A stretch of 64,000 bases of DNA from Pinus tabuliformis (lineage: Eukaryota > Streptophyta > Pinopsida > Pinales > Pinaceae): assembly GCA_031772625.1 (NCBI GenBank), contig CM062818.1, positions 1,276,568,277 through 1,276,632,276 of the forward strand. The letters are read 5' to 3'. The notes beneath the pieces were generated by a model. The model worked only from the letters and a program-made list of their open reading frames with translations. It was not told the origin of the DNA and made no database searches. This document shows, one piece after another, positions 21,620-33,559 of the stretch. The position numbers and the translations under genes were made by a program. How positions within the stretch are numbered: the stretch's first letter is position 1; each line of letters opens with the position of its first letter.

Positions 21620-23580
21620 AATGACATGCATAGAGAAAGAGACTCTAGGGGTAGATTTATAGCTAGGGGCAGAAGTTCAATTCCTACAACACCACCTACT
21701 CCACCAAGAACAAGAAAAGACACACCTCCATCCCAAACTCATACTCCCAGCCATAGAACTCCTGGAATTCCAGGGGCAGAAATCCAATCAACAGAATCTC
21801 CTACTTCATCTACCAAGTCAGTCCTAGGGGAGAAAATTTTTAAATCTCCAACAGTAGGAATATCCTTTTTCACCTCCACAGGAGAGCACATTGTAGTTGA
21901 AGAATTAGGAACACCTGGTGAGGAAGAAGAAGTAGAACCTCTCTCCCATATTCCATTAATAGAAGAACCAGAAGAGGAGGAAGTAACCTTGCAGGTTGAA
22001 CCCTATACTAACTCTGAAGAAACTATAATGGCAGAAGAAGAACAAGATGGATAATTCTCACTGTTTGGAGGAGGGGGTAGAGGGAGAAGTAGAGGAAATA
22101 ATGGAGGAGGTAGAGGAAATAATGGAGAAGGGAGAGGAAATAGGGAAATAGATAATTCTTTTGGATTCCATATAGTGGATGAGGAAACAAATGCCACAAT
22201 GAAAAATATCTCACCTTCTGTCATCCCAAACTTCCATGGGTTGAAAAGTGAGGATCTTGAAACATTCTTATTTGAGTTTGAAGTCTTGTGCAGAACCTAT
22301 GACTATCTAGAAGACTCTCAAAATCTCAAATTGTTTCCTTCAACACTAAAATGAGCTGCTTTGAAATGGTTCATGGGGTTAGTTAATCAGTCCATTAGAA
22401 CATGGAATAACATGTAAAAAACGTTTTTGGATAGGTACTTGGATTATTGCATGCCTACCAATCACAAAGACGAAGTGTTCAAAATGATGCAAAGAGAGGA
22501 TGAAAACTTAGAAGATTTGATTGAGAGGTTCAACTATAATTTGAAAAGAGCAAAGATGAATGATTTAGATGAACAAACCTTGAAAGCTCTTTTATTAAAA
22601 GCGATTAGAAATGAGTGGATAGATATCCTTAACATGATAGGGAAGGGAGATATATCTCAACTCCCATTAAATGATATAGGATAATTGTGTGTTCATCTCT
22701 CAAAAGGAAAATCTAAAATAGGGAAAGGGCCAAGAGATCCTTCTCTTGTTAGAGTAAACAAATCTGCAACAATATCTATAAGTATGGAAAAAATTGGTAA
22801 TATGCTTGATGAATTTAAAACTGACATTCTAGGGAGCCTTAGTGAGCAATTAGACACCCTTAAAATACAAAAAAAGTAGAAAACCGAGGCTGATGCTTCA
22901 GCCATTTTTTGTCCAAAATGCAGAAAAAAACATGCTCTAAGGGAATGCCCTTTAGATGTGAAAATTGTAGAAACTTGTATGATTTTCTTAGAAAACCATG
23001 AGACCAAGGGTTTTCCTTCAATCCTAGGTTTTAAGGCTATCTTTCAAGAGGAAACAGTTCCAAATTATGCAGAACCTCTTTGTTTTGTTGCTATAAGACC
23101 TTGGCATGGGCCACAAAATCAAGGATTTAACAATCAAATGTATCTTCAACCCCCACCAAACTGGAATTATTGGCAGCAACCTTGGCCTCAACCTCAACCT
23201 CAATCTCAACTGTGGGCACAAGGATTACAAAATCCTTATGGGAGATTTTCTCAATATTACCAATATCCTCCATCATATCAGAATTATCCTCCCCCACACA
23301 TTCAACAACAAAATCAATAGCCACAACTTCAAAATCAGAATCCTCAACTTTCATTGTCATTTCCACAACAAACTCCACAACAAAACCAAAATCCTCAACT
23401 CTTATTGCCATTTCAGAAGAAACCAAATCAGCTACCTACCCAACCATTACCAAACCCCAACAATAAAAACCCTCAAAATTCTTACATGGTAAAAGGACAA
23501 CAATTTCCAACTTACATGATTACTCCTCTAGATCTTAATGTTGTTCAACTAAGATCTAGAAGGATATTAGAAAAGTAAAG
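21620..23580 (+). pseudogene. gag: B gag region
   Basis: The opening MHRERDSRGRFIARGRSS is basic and is followed by a Pro/Thr-rich and then acidic linker. The capsid part (about 22210-22690) reads PNFHGLKSEDLETFLFEFEV, then LKLFPSTLK and DENLEDLIERFNYNLKRAK. A compact zinc motif CPKCRKKHALREC lies near 22908-22950, with three instead of four residues before the histidine. After it comes a long Gln/Pro/Asn/Tyr-rich stretch (about 23100-23560) with runs of 'PQPQPQ'-like sequence. This low-complexity tail before protease is a distinctive feature of this family. The region is broken. Confidence 0.78.
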
Positions 23581-23701
23581 ACCTTCTGTAGTTATTCTGG
23601 AACAGGACAGTTCTGAGGAAGATTCTCTAAAGGTCAATAAAAGTTTTGAGGGAACATCTCTCCAAAATCAAAACATTGAAAAAGAAAAACAAAAAGAATC
23701 A

Positions 23702-26065
23702 GTGAACACAACTCCTATCATTGAGCAACCAGCATCTACTTCTACACCTCCTTTTCCTGAAAGACTACAAATTGATAGAGGGGTAGAAAAACATATCTTG
23801 TTGTCCAACTATAATTTTTTAGATGAATTGAAGAATGTCTGTATCAAAATTCCTTTGCTACAAGCCATTATAGAAATTCCAATTCTAGCCAAAACAATAA
23901 AGAAGTTGAGCATAAAAAAACCAAGAAGAAAAGCAAAAGAAACAAAAAGAATTCACCTAGTAGGAAAAATAGCAGATATAATGTTGGGAAAAATTGCCAT
24001 ACAAAAATATGTGGATCCAAGAAGTCCAATTGTAAAAACACATATCAATGGAGTTGAAATTCCAAATACATTAATTGACTTAGGGGCAACAATAAAAATC
24101 ATGAGAAAACAAACTATGGAGCAGCTCAAGCTTCCTAATCTTCTTTACACACCTACCTTACTGCAACTAGCAGATAGATCAGTAATCAAACCAGATGGTG
24201 TGCTAGAAGATATTTCAGTATCCTTAGATTCTTGGGAATATCCTGTTGATTTCATGATCTTAACTCCCAAGAACAATCTAGGAGGACATCCACTCATATT
24301 AGGAAGACCTTGGCTGGCCACAACTGATGCTTTTATTAGCTGTAGATCTGGTGACATGTATATTTCTGATGGTAATTCAACAAAGAAATTTACTCTATAT
24401 CCTCCAGCAAAAGCAATCACAGAAATAGATGACAAAGAATGGATTGATGATGAAGATGATATTCAACCTCTCTTTACTATTTCAGAAATTAGTGAAGATA
24501 GTCAAATTTTAAATACATTGGAAAATTTTGAATCATCTTCAGAATATGACCATGAGCAATTTCAAGAAAAATCTAATGTTGAATATTTGTCATCTAGGCA
24601 GATGTCTCTCTATTCTATGGAAGAGTTTGGTAGCTCTACAATTGAAATTTTTCCAGGTAGGACATTGAACATAAACAAAAACTTGGAGAAACTACAACAA
24701 GAAGAGCTAATCAAAACATTACAAAAACATTCTGCTACATTTGCATGGGAATACACTGACATGAAAGGCATTGATCCTAAGACTTGTATCCATCACATCT
24801 ACATTGAGGAAAATAGTAGACCTATCAAACAACCTCAGAGAAGGATGAATCCAAATCTTAGGGAGATTGTGAAAGAAGAGCTCCAAAAATTACTAAATGT
24901 AAACTTCATTTACCCAATTTCAGATAGCCAATGGGTTTCTCCTTTGGTAATTGTGTCTAAAAAGAATGGTAAATGGAGGGTTTGCATTAACTATCGACAA
25001 CTGAATAAAGCAACCCTTAAAGATCATTTCCCTTTGCCTTTTATAGATCAAGTGTTAGATACATTAGCAGGTAAGAAGTATTTCTCATTCTTGGATGGTT
25101 TTAGTGGTTATAATCAAATTCAGGTAGCACCTAAAGATCAAGATAAAAACACATTTACTTGTCCATGGGGAACTTATGCCTACCAAGTGCTTACTTTTGG
25201 GTTATGTAATGCACCTACAACATTCCAAAGAGCAGTACTAGGAATTTTTCCTGATCTGATACATAATTGTGTAGAGGTATATATGGATGATTTTACAGCC
25301 TATGGAAATACATTTGAAGAAGATTTGGAAAATTTGGAAAAAGTTCTTAAAAGATGTAAGGAAACAAACCTTTCACTAAGCCATGAAAAATGTTTTATGA
25401 TGTTTACAGAAGGTATTGTTTTAGGACATCACATTTCAGGAGATGGGATTAAAGTTGACAAATCTAAAGTTGAAGTCATCTCTAAATTATCGATTCCAAA
25501 TTGCCAAAAGGATGTTAGGATTTTTTTGGGATTTACATGGTACTATAGAAGATTTATAGAAAAATTCACTAAAATAGCATCCCCACTCTTCAAATTTCTT
25601 ACGAAAGATTGTGAAGTCAATTAGAATTCTGATTGCCAGTTGGCATTTGAAACCTTGAAAGCAAACATTTTTGAAGCACCCATTTTAAGAGGTCCAAATT
25701 GGAAAATCCCTTTCCATATTTCCACAGATGCTTTAGGTACAGCTCTAGGAGCTGTATTGGGACAAAAAGATTTGATTCCTTATGCCATTTACTATACAAG
25801 TAAGAATTTGACTCCCACTGAGTTGAATTATACTGTGACTGAAAAGGAAATTTTAGTTGTTGTTCATGCAATTAACAAGTTTAGACACTATATAACAGGC
25901 TATGAAACCTTTGTTCATAGACATCACTCTGCAATTAGATATTTGATGAATAAACCTATTACTAATGGCAGAGTTACAAGATGGATTTTACTTTTGCGAT
26001 AATTCAACATTACTGTGCTAGAGAGACCTGGAAAACAAAACACAGTTGCTGATTTCTTGTCCAGG
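23702..26065 (+). pseudogene. pol: B protease, reverse transcriptase and RNase H
   Basis: The protease has HINGVEIPNTLIDLGATIKI, the D-x-G-A form usual in Athila, and GGHPLILGRPWLATTDAFI. The RT opens with SRPIKQPQRRMNPNLREIV, then VSPLVIVSKKNGKWRVCINY, FSFLDGFSGYNQIQVAP and the catalytic VEVYMDDFTAYG. The RNase H has FHISTDALGTALGAVLGQ, YTVTEKEILVVVHAINKFRH and an LSRIQN end. The residues DLGA and YMDD, and the H-H-I-S-G-D-G-I block, tie it to Athila-like Gypsy. The first 640 residues form one open block. Confidence 0.9.
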
Positions 26066-26289
26066 ATTCAGAATATCAAAGAAGATTCTCTGGCTGAAGA
26101 TAAGTTTCCTGATGAATATCTTTTTGCAGTAACTACTCAAACTCCTTGGTTTGCAGATATTGCTAACTACTTGGCCACAGGAAAGTTACCTTCACATTTG
26201 TTTCCTAGAGAGAAAAGAAAAATTATTCAGGAAAGTGCAAGATATTCATGGATCACTAACGAGTTGTATGAAACAGGGCCAGATCTTAT

Positions 26290-27330
26290 GATCAGAACAT
26301 GTGTCAAGGAAGATGAAATGCCGGAGATTCTTAAGGCATGTCATGATGAGCTGTGTGGTGGACACTTTGCTGACAAAAGGACAGCTTATAAAATCCTTTC
26401 TTTAGGATATTATTGGCCATCCATCTTCAAAGATGCTAAAGAATATGTCAGGAGATGTGACAGTTGCCAAAGGGTTGGGAAACTTTCTCCCTCAAATTAA
26501 ATGCCATTACTAACTCAGGTACTCATCGAACCTTTAGAAAAGTGGGCTTTAGATTTTATTGGACCAATTAATCCTCCATCTAAGCAGAAAAAATATATAT
26601 TGGTATGCACTGATTATGTCACTAAATGGGTAGAAGCCAAAGCATTACCTTTTGCTGATGAGAAATCTGTAGTTAATTTTCTTTTTGAGGACATCTTCAC
26701 TTGTTTTGGTTCCAAGAGAAATTGTGACAGATTAGGGATCTCAATTCACATCTAACCTGTTGGAAGGGCTTGTGGATGAATACAAGATCAAGCATAGGAA
26801 ATCTACTCCCTATCATCCACAAGCAAAAGGTCAAGTGGAATCTACAAATAAAGTGATTCAAGGAATCCTCACTAAGATTGTGCATCTACATAGAAGAGAT
26901 TGGGCAGAAAGGCTTCCTGAAGCCTTATGGGCCTATAAAACTACATGGAGGAACACAATGGGACATACACCCTATGAACTTGTTTATGGGAAACAAGTTA
27001 TGTTCCCTATAGAGTTCCAAATCAGAACTTTCAAGATGGCAGTCCAATTGGGACTCGATTTATCAGAGGCACAAAAGCATAGGCTGGAGCAATTAAATGA
27101 ACTTGATGAAATCAGGCAAGAAGCAGTTCAAAGGGCTGGTATAGTCCAACAACAGAGGGCTAAATGGCATGACAAATATATCATGGATAAGAAGTTTCAA
27201 GTGGGAGATTGGGCGTTGTTATTTGATTCAAAGATTAAAGATTTTCAAGGGAAGTTTCAAACTCATTGGCTTGGGCCATATGAGATTGAAAAAGTCTTTA
27301 GTAATGGAGTAGTGAGGATTTGAACAATAG
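26290..27330 (+). pseudogene. pol: B integrase
   Basis: The zinc part is ACHDELCGGHFADKRTAYKI with YVRRCDSCQRVG (H-H-C-C). The catalytic core opens with EKWALDFIGPINPPSKQ (Asp) and has HPQAKGQVESTNKVIQ with the catalytic Glu. The tail reads FQTHWLGPYEIEKVFSNG, the GPF/Y-type module without a chromodomain. The region is broken, and it aligns throughout with the intact frame of element C. Confidence 0.88.
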
Positions 27331-27491
27331 ATGAAAGCAAAACTCCTCTTCTTGTGAATGGTCATAGATTAAAGATATATCAGAAATCCATTTCAAAAGA
27401 GGAGTTTATTAAGATTTTCCAAGACAATTCTGAAATGAAAATAGTGAAGAAGAGTTCTTCTTCTCCACTAACTTAGTCTTTATTTTTCCTA

Positions 27492-27494
27492 TAA

Positions 27495-27524
<30 letters not shown>
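27492..27524. repeat. (AAT)n microsatellite just after the B pol frame
   Basis: About ten AAT units follow the end of the integrase region. In element C the same place holds homopolymer tracts instead. Confidence 0.95.
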
Positions 27525-27525
<1 letters not shown>

Positions 27526-28538
27526 TTTATAAGGTTGAAAACCAATCATTGATTGGCATACTTATACAAAAAATACAGGGTGAAAATTAGAGGTTTATAA
27601 CACTCTATATTTTCCATTTTCTTTCTGAATAAGTAGTGACAAGAAGCCACAATCACTCTGTAGTTTAGATTCTGCAAAATTCATCATCTCATCTCACCTC
27701 TCTTTGTTTTATTTTACAGTCTCATTTCATCCCATTATCATATTTCATCAATAAATTTTTCCTTTTTCAGTGTTCATTCCATCTCCATTTCATTTATCAT
27801 CTTGTCTTACATCTCATTTCATTTCACTTACATAGCCATTTCCATTTCATTCATGATCCATAAGCCATATTTCACTTTTTGTTTCACGTTCTGCAGTTGA
27901 TTTTGTTCTGTGGCTAATCTAATTCTGCAGCTACAATTTGTTTATCAGTTCAGGCACAAGTGTACAATTTATAATAAAATCATGTATGCAAGGAATTTAA
28001 GAAAAATCAATTTTGAAGACCAATCATGCTCAAGGTACCTGTGGATCAACATCAAAAAAATTAGCAAGCGAAAGGTAAAGGTTCCAAAGGTAAATGCAAT
28101 TTATTTCAAAAATCAATTTGAAAACATAAGTTTGTATAGCATGTATAATCACATGTCTCCTTAACCAACCATCATTCGATTTGACTGCCACGATGTCTCC
28201 ACCATATCTTCCAACTTTAATGACAAACGGTCTCAATGATTCTTTCATAACAAATCTCCGCTTCAAACTCCATAACCTGTACTCAAATGGTCCTCCACAA
28301 CTACACCTGTTAACGGTCAAGATGATGATGTGACCTACCTATCTACGACTCTCTAAACCCTTACTATCTATTTATTACATGCCAACTCTTAAGTTTTTCT
28401 CTCATATCCACGCAACCATTTCATATACACGCAATATTTCCATTCTCATATATACACAGTCATTTCGTTTTCCATACACACAACACTCGTTTTATAGGCA
28501 GTGAGAGTAATTTTGAAAGTTAACCGAGAAGAGGGGAT
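27525..28538 (+). other. B spacer between integrase and third ORF
   Basis: This noncoding, pyrimidine-rich stretch has iterated 'catttcatctc' or 'ccatttcatt' units (about 27660-27860). It then has 'gttctgcagttg...attctgcagctac' near 27890-27935, which fits the iterated GCAG motif found in the LTR and also looks like a splice acceptor. The equivalent spacer in C is 59555-60752. In Athila-type elements a downstream ORF is thought to be expressed from a spliced RNA; whether that happens here is inference. Confidence 0.6.
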
Positions 28539-30103
28539 ATGGGGCTTATTTTCAAAACAGAGCCCGTAGGGGTAAAGTATATGGAGGGGTATCCACAGCT
28601 TAAAGGGATGCTACAGAAGGCCGGATGGTTAAATTTTATTGAAAAAATTGACAGCTCCCACAAGGAAATTAACAAGTCTTTTGCAAGGTCATTTGATGGC
28701 ACAGAAGTGGGGATAGGAGATGTCAAATTTGCAGTCACAGAATCCTTCATAGTAGAAGCAACAGAGCTGCCGATACAAGGAGAAAGATGGTTTAAAAACA
28801 AGGAAAATCATGGTGAATCTTGGAAGGTGATCCTTAGAAACCCAGGTATGGATGTTACAATATTTAGAAAGGGAATTCCTATTTTAGCACTCAAGAACAA
28901 ATGGAGTAATATGTTGTTAATATTGCAAAAATTCATTACATGTGAAGGAAGATTTGGGTCTATGTAGTTTACCATATACGCTTATTAATGATTTTTTTAG
29001 AAAATGGAACCATCAACCTTCCCTTCTTCCTTCTAAACAGTCTGAGAAGGATGACTACAAATGTTCAAAAGAAATTTGAGTCCATAGAAACAACTGTGTA
29101 TCATCATGGATTAGTCAAAATACTAGTTGAATTCCATTTGAGAAGTATAGGGGATACATGGGAAGGTTTCTTGGTAATAAATTTTTCCCAGGATGCTCCA
29201 GAGTCACCTGAGGAGAGTCATGGTAAGAAAAGTAGGAGGAGAAAGATCAGCATTAATATTCAAACCTCCTCACAAAAGAATGATGCAGAGACAACTTATA
29301 AACCATAGGATAGGAAGCAGAAAGGAAAAATGAAAGAGATAATTGAAGAAATCAATGAAGACATTCCTGAACCTTCATCACCACAAGAAGATGAATAGTT
29401 ACTCTCCGAAATATTGACCAAGATTAAGGAGAAAATCAAGAAAAATAAGGGGATAGGAAAGAGGAAGAAGGACACAAGAAAAGAAACCAAAAGCTTCCAA
29501 AACCTGAGAAGGAGCCCTAGACTCTGAGGTAAGGTTAGGAAGGTAACATCAAAAGAAGCCCAATTTATAAACTTAGAGGAAGAAACCCCAGTTCAGTCTC
29601 CTTACAGTATTCCATCTGAACGCAGTCCACAAGACTCCCCTACACAGAATTTTGAAGGCAGCCCAAGTAGAGCTTCTCCTGGCATAGATCCAGTACAACA
29701 ACAAATCTATGGCTACATAGAGTCATTAGAGAAAAGGAATACCTCAATGGATCCAAGTTCCTCAGCCAATCCAGAACAACCTGTCAATCCACAAGAACCT
29801 CTGACTGACTCACTCAAACAAGAAATCTATGAGTTAGAGATTTTGAACAGGCACATTAAAAAAGGAAATGAAACCTTGAGGGAACAGAACAAGCTAGATA
29901 GAGCCATTCATGACAACACAATGCTACACCTGGGATAATGGTACAAGAAAAACAGGAATCTGAAAAGGAAAAATAGGAAGTTGAATAGAACACTTATCAA
30001 CCTCAAATACAGACTTCTTATGAAGAAGCCCAGGATGGCAGTCGATTCAAGGAAAAGCAAGAGAAGAAAGTTAGATGTATTGGCAGAGGCATCTGAGTAG
30101 ATG
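28539..30103 (+). pseudogene. B third ORF (unknown protein: conserved domain, coiled coil, basic tail)
   Basis: The N-terminal part reads SFARSFDGTEVGIGDVKFAV, then PIQGERWFKNKENHGESW, NPGMDVTIFRKGIPI and FITCEGRFG. A charged linker rich in Lys/Glu/Ser follows. The C-terminal part has LKQEIYELEILNRHIKKGNE, a coiled coil, then a basic run 'KKNRNLKRKNRKLN' and the end RRKLDVLAEAS. No signal peptide or membrane segment is evident, so it does not look like an envelope protein. The same order of motifs occurs in element C (57813-59554) and element I. I do not recognise the domain. It is broken here, by a few changes. Confidence 0.75.
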
Positions 30104-30160
30104 TAATAAGGAAAAGAGTTCCCAATTTTGGCAAAATTTCATGGGGACATGCAATGATTT

Positions 30161-30176
30161 TGCAGTGGGGGTATGT
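30161..30176 (+). promoter_or_regulatory. B polypurine tract
   Basis: TGCAGTGGGGGTATGT touches the 3' LTR. Elements C (GTAGTGGGGGTATGT) and I (GTGTGGGGGAATGT) carry the same form. Confidence 0.85.
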
Positions 30177-31901
30177 TGAGCCTCAAAATTACTCTTTCCC
30201 TAGCAACTCTTCTCATTCTTTTTCTTTGTTTTTACATGAGAAAGATGCATTCTCATCACCAATGACCGGTATATATTGTCTTAAGGAGGACATTTAGTGA
30301 TTTACATGTTATGCTTTTATTTTTTGCTATTTGAATAAGTTTTTGTATATTAGCTACAGAACGTAGCCTATTCTGCAGCTAATCGGCTATTCTGTAGCTA
30401 CCTTCATGCTTTAACATGTTCCAGGTGTCAGAAGGAGAAACTAGCTACATGGGCAGCTTGGAAATCATCGTGACATGGACCCTGTCCTATTCACTTAGCC
30501 CAGGTCGATAAATAAGATGGCATAAGGCTACGGTCAATGGATAAGTCAAATATAGAGACCAAAGGTAACATGACTCTATTTCTTGGTAATTAACACGTTT
30601 CACAGTGATGGGAAGCATTATTCGTTGTACCTATGGACTCCAACAACCACCATGTTTTGGATTTATGTCTCCAACAACCGAGGAAGAAATTTCTCATATC
30701 TATTTTCTACGTGTTTGACTATAGCATGTTTTTCTACATAAACAATTACATGGTTTTTCTTATAAATACCTATGTAAAGGATTGTAGAAGTTAGTGGTGA
30801 TAGTGATAGTTTTATTGTGAAATCAAAGTTCTGAACTTTGTAATTTATGGGCATTTTGTGTCCCTGTTTTTAATATGAAGACCACATGTTTTATGGAAAT
30901 CTGAAGGAGTTTCCTTGGAGTTGATTGAGCAAGCGTAGCCTAATCAGTTATAGAGGGCCCGTGCACTGAAGAAGGTTTCATTTCATTTTATTTTCTTCTT
31001 CCCGTTAATTGTAAATTTATCATTTTCTTTCACAGTGTTTATAGTCATTTTCTTACTTTCAATGTGTTTATAGTCATTTCCATCATTTTCTTATTAACAA
31101 TGTTCATAATTTAGAGTAGCTTCTATTTGCTTGATCTCTTTCTAGTTTTTATCAGTAGTTAAAAGATGAAACCCAGTAATGTAATCTAGTTTACTTCATT
31201 CACTGTTTTACTAGTCTTTAAATTCTCAATTAGATTGGTCGGTGCCATTTACTATCTTTGTTATTTTATTTTTAGTTTAATGACTCATGGTGTTAATGAA
31301 TGTTTATGAAAAACCCTTCAAGTTGATAATTCATCCTAAACTATGTGGTTGAACATCTCATTTATGCAATGAGTCTTTGTTGTATCTCTGTATTTGCTTT
31401 CTCTTAGAATAATGAAGTACAAAATTCCTCAAATGTCATCCCAAGGAGACTTTCTCCCAAAATTGAGAGGCAAAGTAACTAAGTATTTCATTTAGTTTTA
31501 CTTCTGTAATTAGTTAGACATCAATTGCATATTTCACTTTAAGTTTTAATTTATGATTTGGAAATAATAGTGAAATAGGAATATAAACTTTATTTTCATT
31601 TCTTACTTAAGCTTTGCTTCCAAGTCTTTCTCAGCTCTATTTTCATTTCTTACTTAAAAGCTTTGTTTTCATTTTTTTAATTTTGAGTAGTCTTTACAAC
31701 AGTTAGATTTAAGTTTTTGATAATTACATTGTAAATCATTAGGGATTAAAAGACCAAAAAGCCCCCAAAACAACATAAAACCCAGAAACAATGAAGTAAG
31801 AAGGGTTATCTAGCACAAACAGTGCACTACACTTCATCAGTTTACGATACCTAGATTGATAATTTATGTAGAGCAATTTAGGACACTAAATTGACCAAAC
31901 A
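30177..31901 (+). repeat. B 3' LTR
   Basis: This partner of 19814-21559 is 1725 bp, ends CCAAACA, and is followed by the duplication AATGT. Its TATA box is at 30759-30770. Confidence 0.95.
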
Positions 31902-31906
31902 AATGT

Positions 31907-32027
31907 AAAGGCACAACAATAATAATAGTGGGATTTTATAGGGAATACATGGGCAAAACAATAACAATGAAGGGGATACACTAACAATAACAATAAGGGT
32001 CTACACTAGTATTATAGGGTCCTAACA
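31907..32027 (-). repeat. A 5' LTR, second portion
   Basis: This continues the A LTR beyond element B, with 'acaataataatagtggg'-type repeats and the end CCTAACA. It is followed by the A target duplication CATTT at 32028-32032. Confidence 0.9.
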
Positions 32028-32032
32028 CATTT

Positions 32033-33389
32033 CCAAGAGAAGAAAATAAATTAATGACTTACAGTAACAAAGGAACACATATCATATTAAGAAGACAGTC
32101 AGAATCATCCAGAAAGATTTATTATATCTTAAAGAAAAAGTGGATACATTACACAGGAATTTCTACTTGAAGTAAAAAAATTGGATCCCCAAAATGGTTC
32201 CTGCATGTCTTTTTGGTAGAAACATTACAATGAAGATAGTTATAAAAAATGTTAACTACCATAAACTAACATGAAATTCTTTGTAAAACTACTCTAAACT
32301 CTACTTGATCCTTATGAGGAATCAAACTAAACTTAAAAACTTAAAATACTTTGTTTTGAAATACAAAATACAAAATGTATTTTTCCAAAATAAAACATGT
32401 TGTTGACTCTTATTTGATCACTTAGGATCCTTGTGGAGGATCGCTTGTAATTCTCGTTCATTTTCCGCAGTCATAGTGAATACCACTTACCATTCATGAG
32501 GGCACCTGTGGTGGTAAGCAGTTCCAACATTAGGTGATGTCAAGTAAGATCTAGACCATTGGTTTATCGATGACAGTTTCCCGCCATACCACCTACGGGG
32601 GCACCCTTCCCCATAAGTGTTGAGCATTTAGTGGTGTTGGGTTTCTCCTGTGGAAGAGTCTTGATGCCATGAATGGCATCGCGCCTGAAAAATGCACATT
32701 ATTTAACCTTACTCTTTTGTCATGAGAATAGGTCCCACCAATCATTAAATATCTTCTACTTTTGAACCCGCGCCATCCTCATACCCAAATTATTTTATTT
32801 TTTAAATAAACCACCACGAAATAATTGCAATGTTTTTTTCTTTTTGACTTTGCTTTATAATATTTTTTGTGTTTTGGCATGTATGATTTTTTTGTCTTTT
32901 TGAAAATTTAAATAGAGTTAAAATGAGCTACAATAAGCATTAAACTTTTAAACAAAACAACTGTTGAATTGGTGACATTCTATAGCTAACTTCAAATTTT
33001 GCAACTCACATTAATATACACCTAAGGAAGCATTAGAGCACTCCATATCTGCCACAGAAGAAAAAAAACATCAAATTCCAGAGGTATGTGCCAAGGTATG
33101 CAAATGGGATATGGGATTATCTTTCATTTAAGAATGCTATATTTGTAAACTCATCGAATGATTATGATACATATATTATAGAAATTGAGCAAACTTTAGA
33201 CCTTGGAACAATCCCTATAATGATAACATTATGTAGTCATCATATCCCTATCCATCACATCAAAATCTCTCCATTATATACACAATTGCCTAAATTCTAA
33301 CGATCCTATAAAAATGGATCTAAGGATCATGGAAATCATTTACAAAAGAGGAGAATTTTTTTTATGAATTGAACACCGCCATAAATGAT
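32033..33389. other. Rest of the F LTR merging into unassigned sequence
   Basis: The left part must be the continuation of the F 5' LTR, because A is inserted in it with a matching duplication. I cannot place the outer end of that LTR. An 18-base hairpin GATGCCatgaatGGCATC lies near 32670-32690. No coding region is recognised, and nothing else stands out in this stretch. Confidence 0.45.
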
Positions 33390-33559
33390 ATATTTTATTT
33401 TTGCCTGACCCTGACCACCATCAAACCATTCAACCTTATCAACCACCCTCCCATCACCTCCATCACCCTTGTCGACAAAAGAAATTTAGGATCGAAACTG
33501 ATCCTTCACCATGGGTGTCATCGTCAGATCATAACCCAATGGAGTTAAATTTCTTCAAG

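Larger units (their letters stand above)
19814..31901 (+). mobile_element. Element B: Athila-like Gypsy element with a third ORF, plus strand
   Basis: LTRs of 1746 and 1725 bp (TGAGCC...CAAACA) are flanked by the duplication AATGT at 19809-19813 and 31902-31906. The tRNA-Asp-type primer site, gag, protease, RT, RNase H, integrase, a long spacer, a third ORF and the purine tract follow in order over 12.1 kb. The LTRs differ by about 5 percent by eye. The RT and integrase are close relatives of those of element C. There is no chromodomain. The element is broken, with roughly ten breaks in its coding parts. Confidence 0.93.
13971..32027 (-). mobile_element. Element A: chromovirus (Reina/Galadriel-like), minus strand, split by element B
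   Basis: Short LTRs (TGTTATG...CCTAACA) lie at 13971-14298 and, split by element B, at 19628-19813 plus 31907-32027. The 5-bp duplication CATTT is found at 13966-13970 and 32028-32032, 18 kb apart. The primer site by the right LTR is initiator-Met type. Coding order on the minus strand is gag, protease, RT, RNase H, integrase, chromodomain. The LTRs differ by more than 10 percent with several length changes, so it is old. It is broken by well over ten changes. The part without B is about 6 kb, a normal chromovirus size. Confidence 0.9.

Noticed and set aside
22003-22224. Leu/Pro-rich minus-strand frames opposite the B gag linker
   Set aside because: These are antisense shadows of an acidic Glu/Gly-rich stretch in gag.
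32033-33389. Exact outer end of the F LTR
   Set aside because: No second complete F LTR is available in the window to align against, so any end would be a guess.
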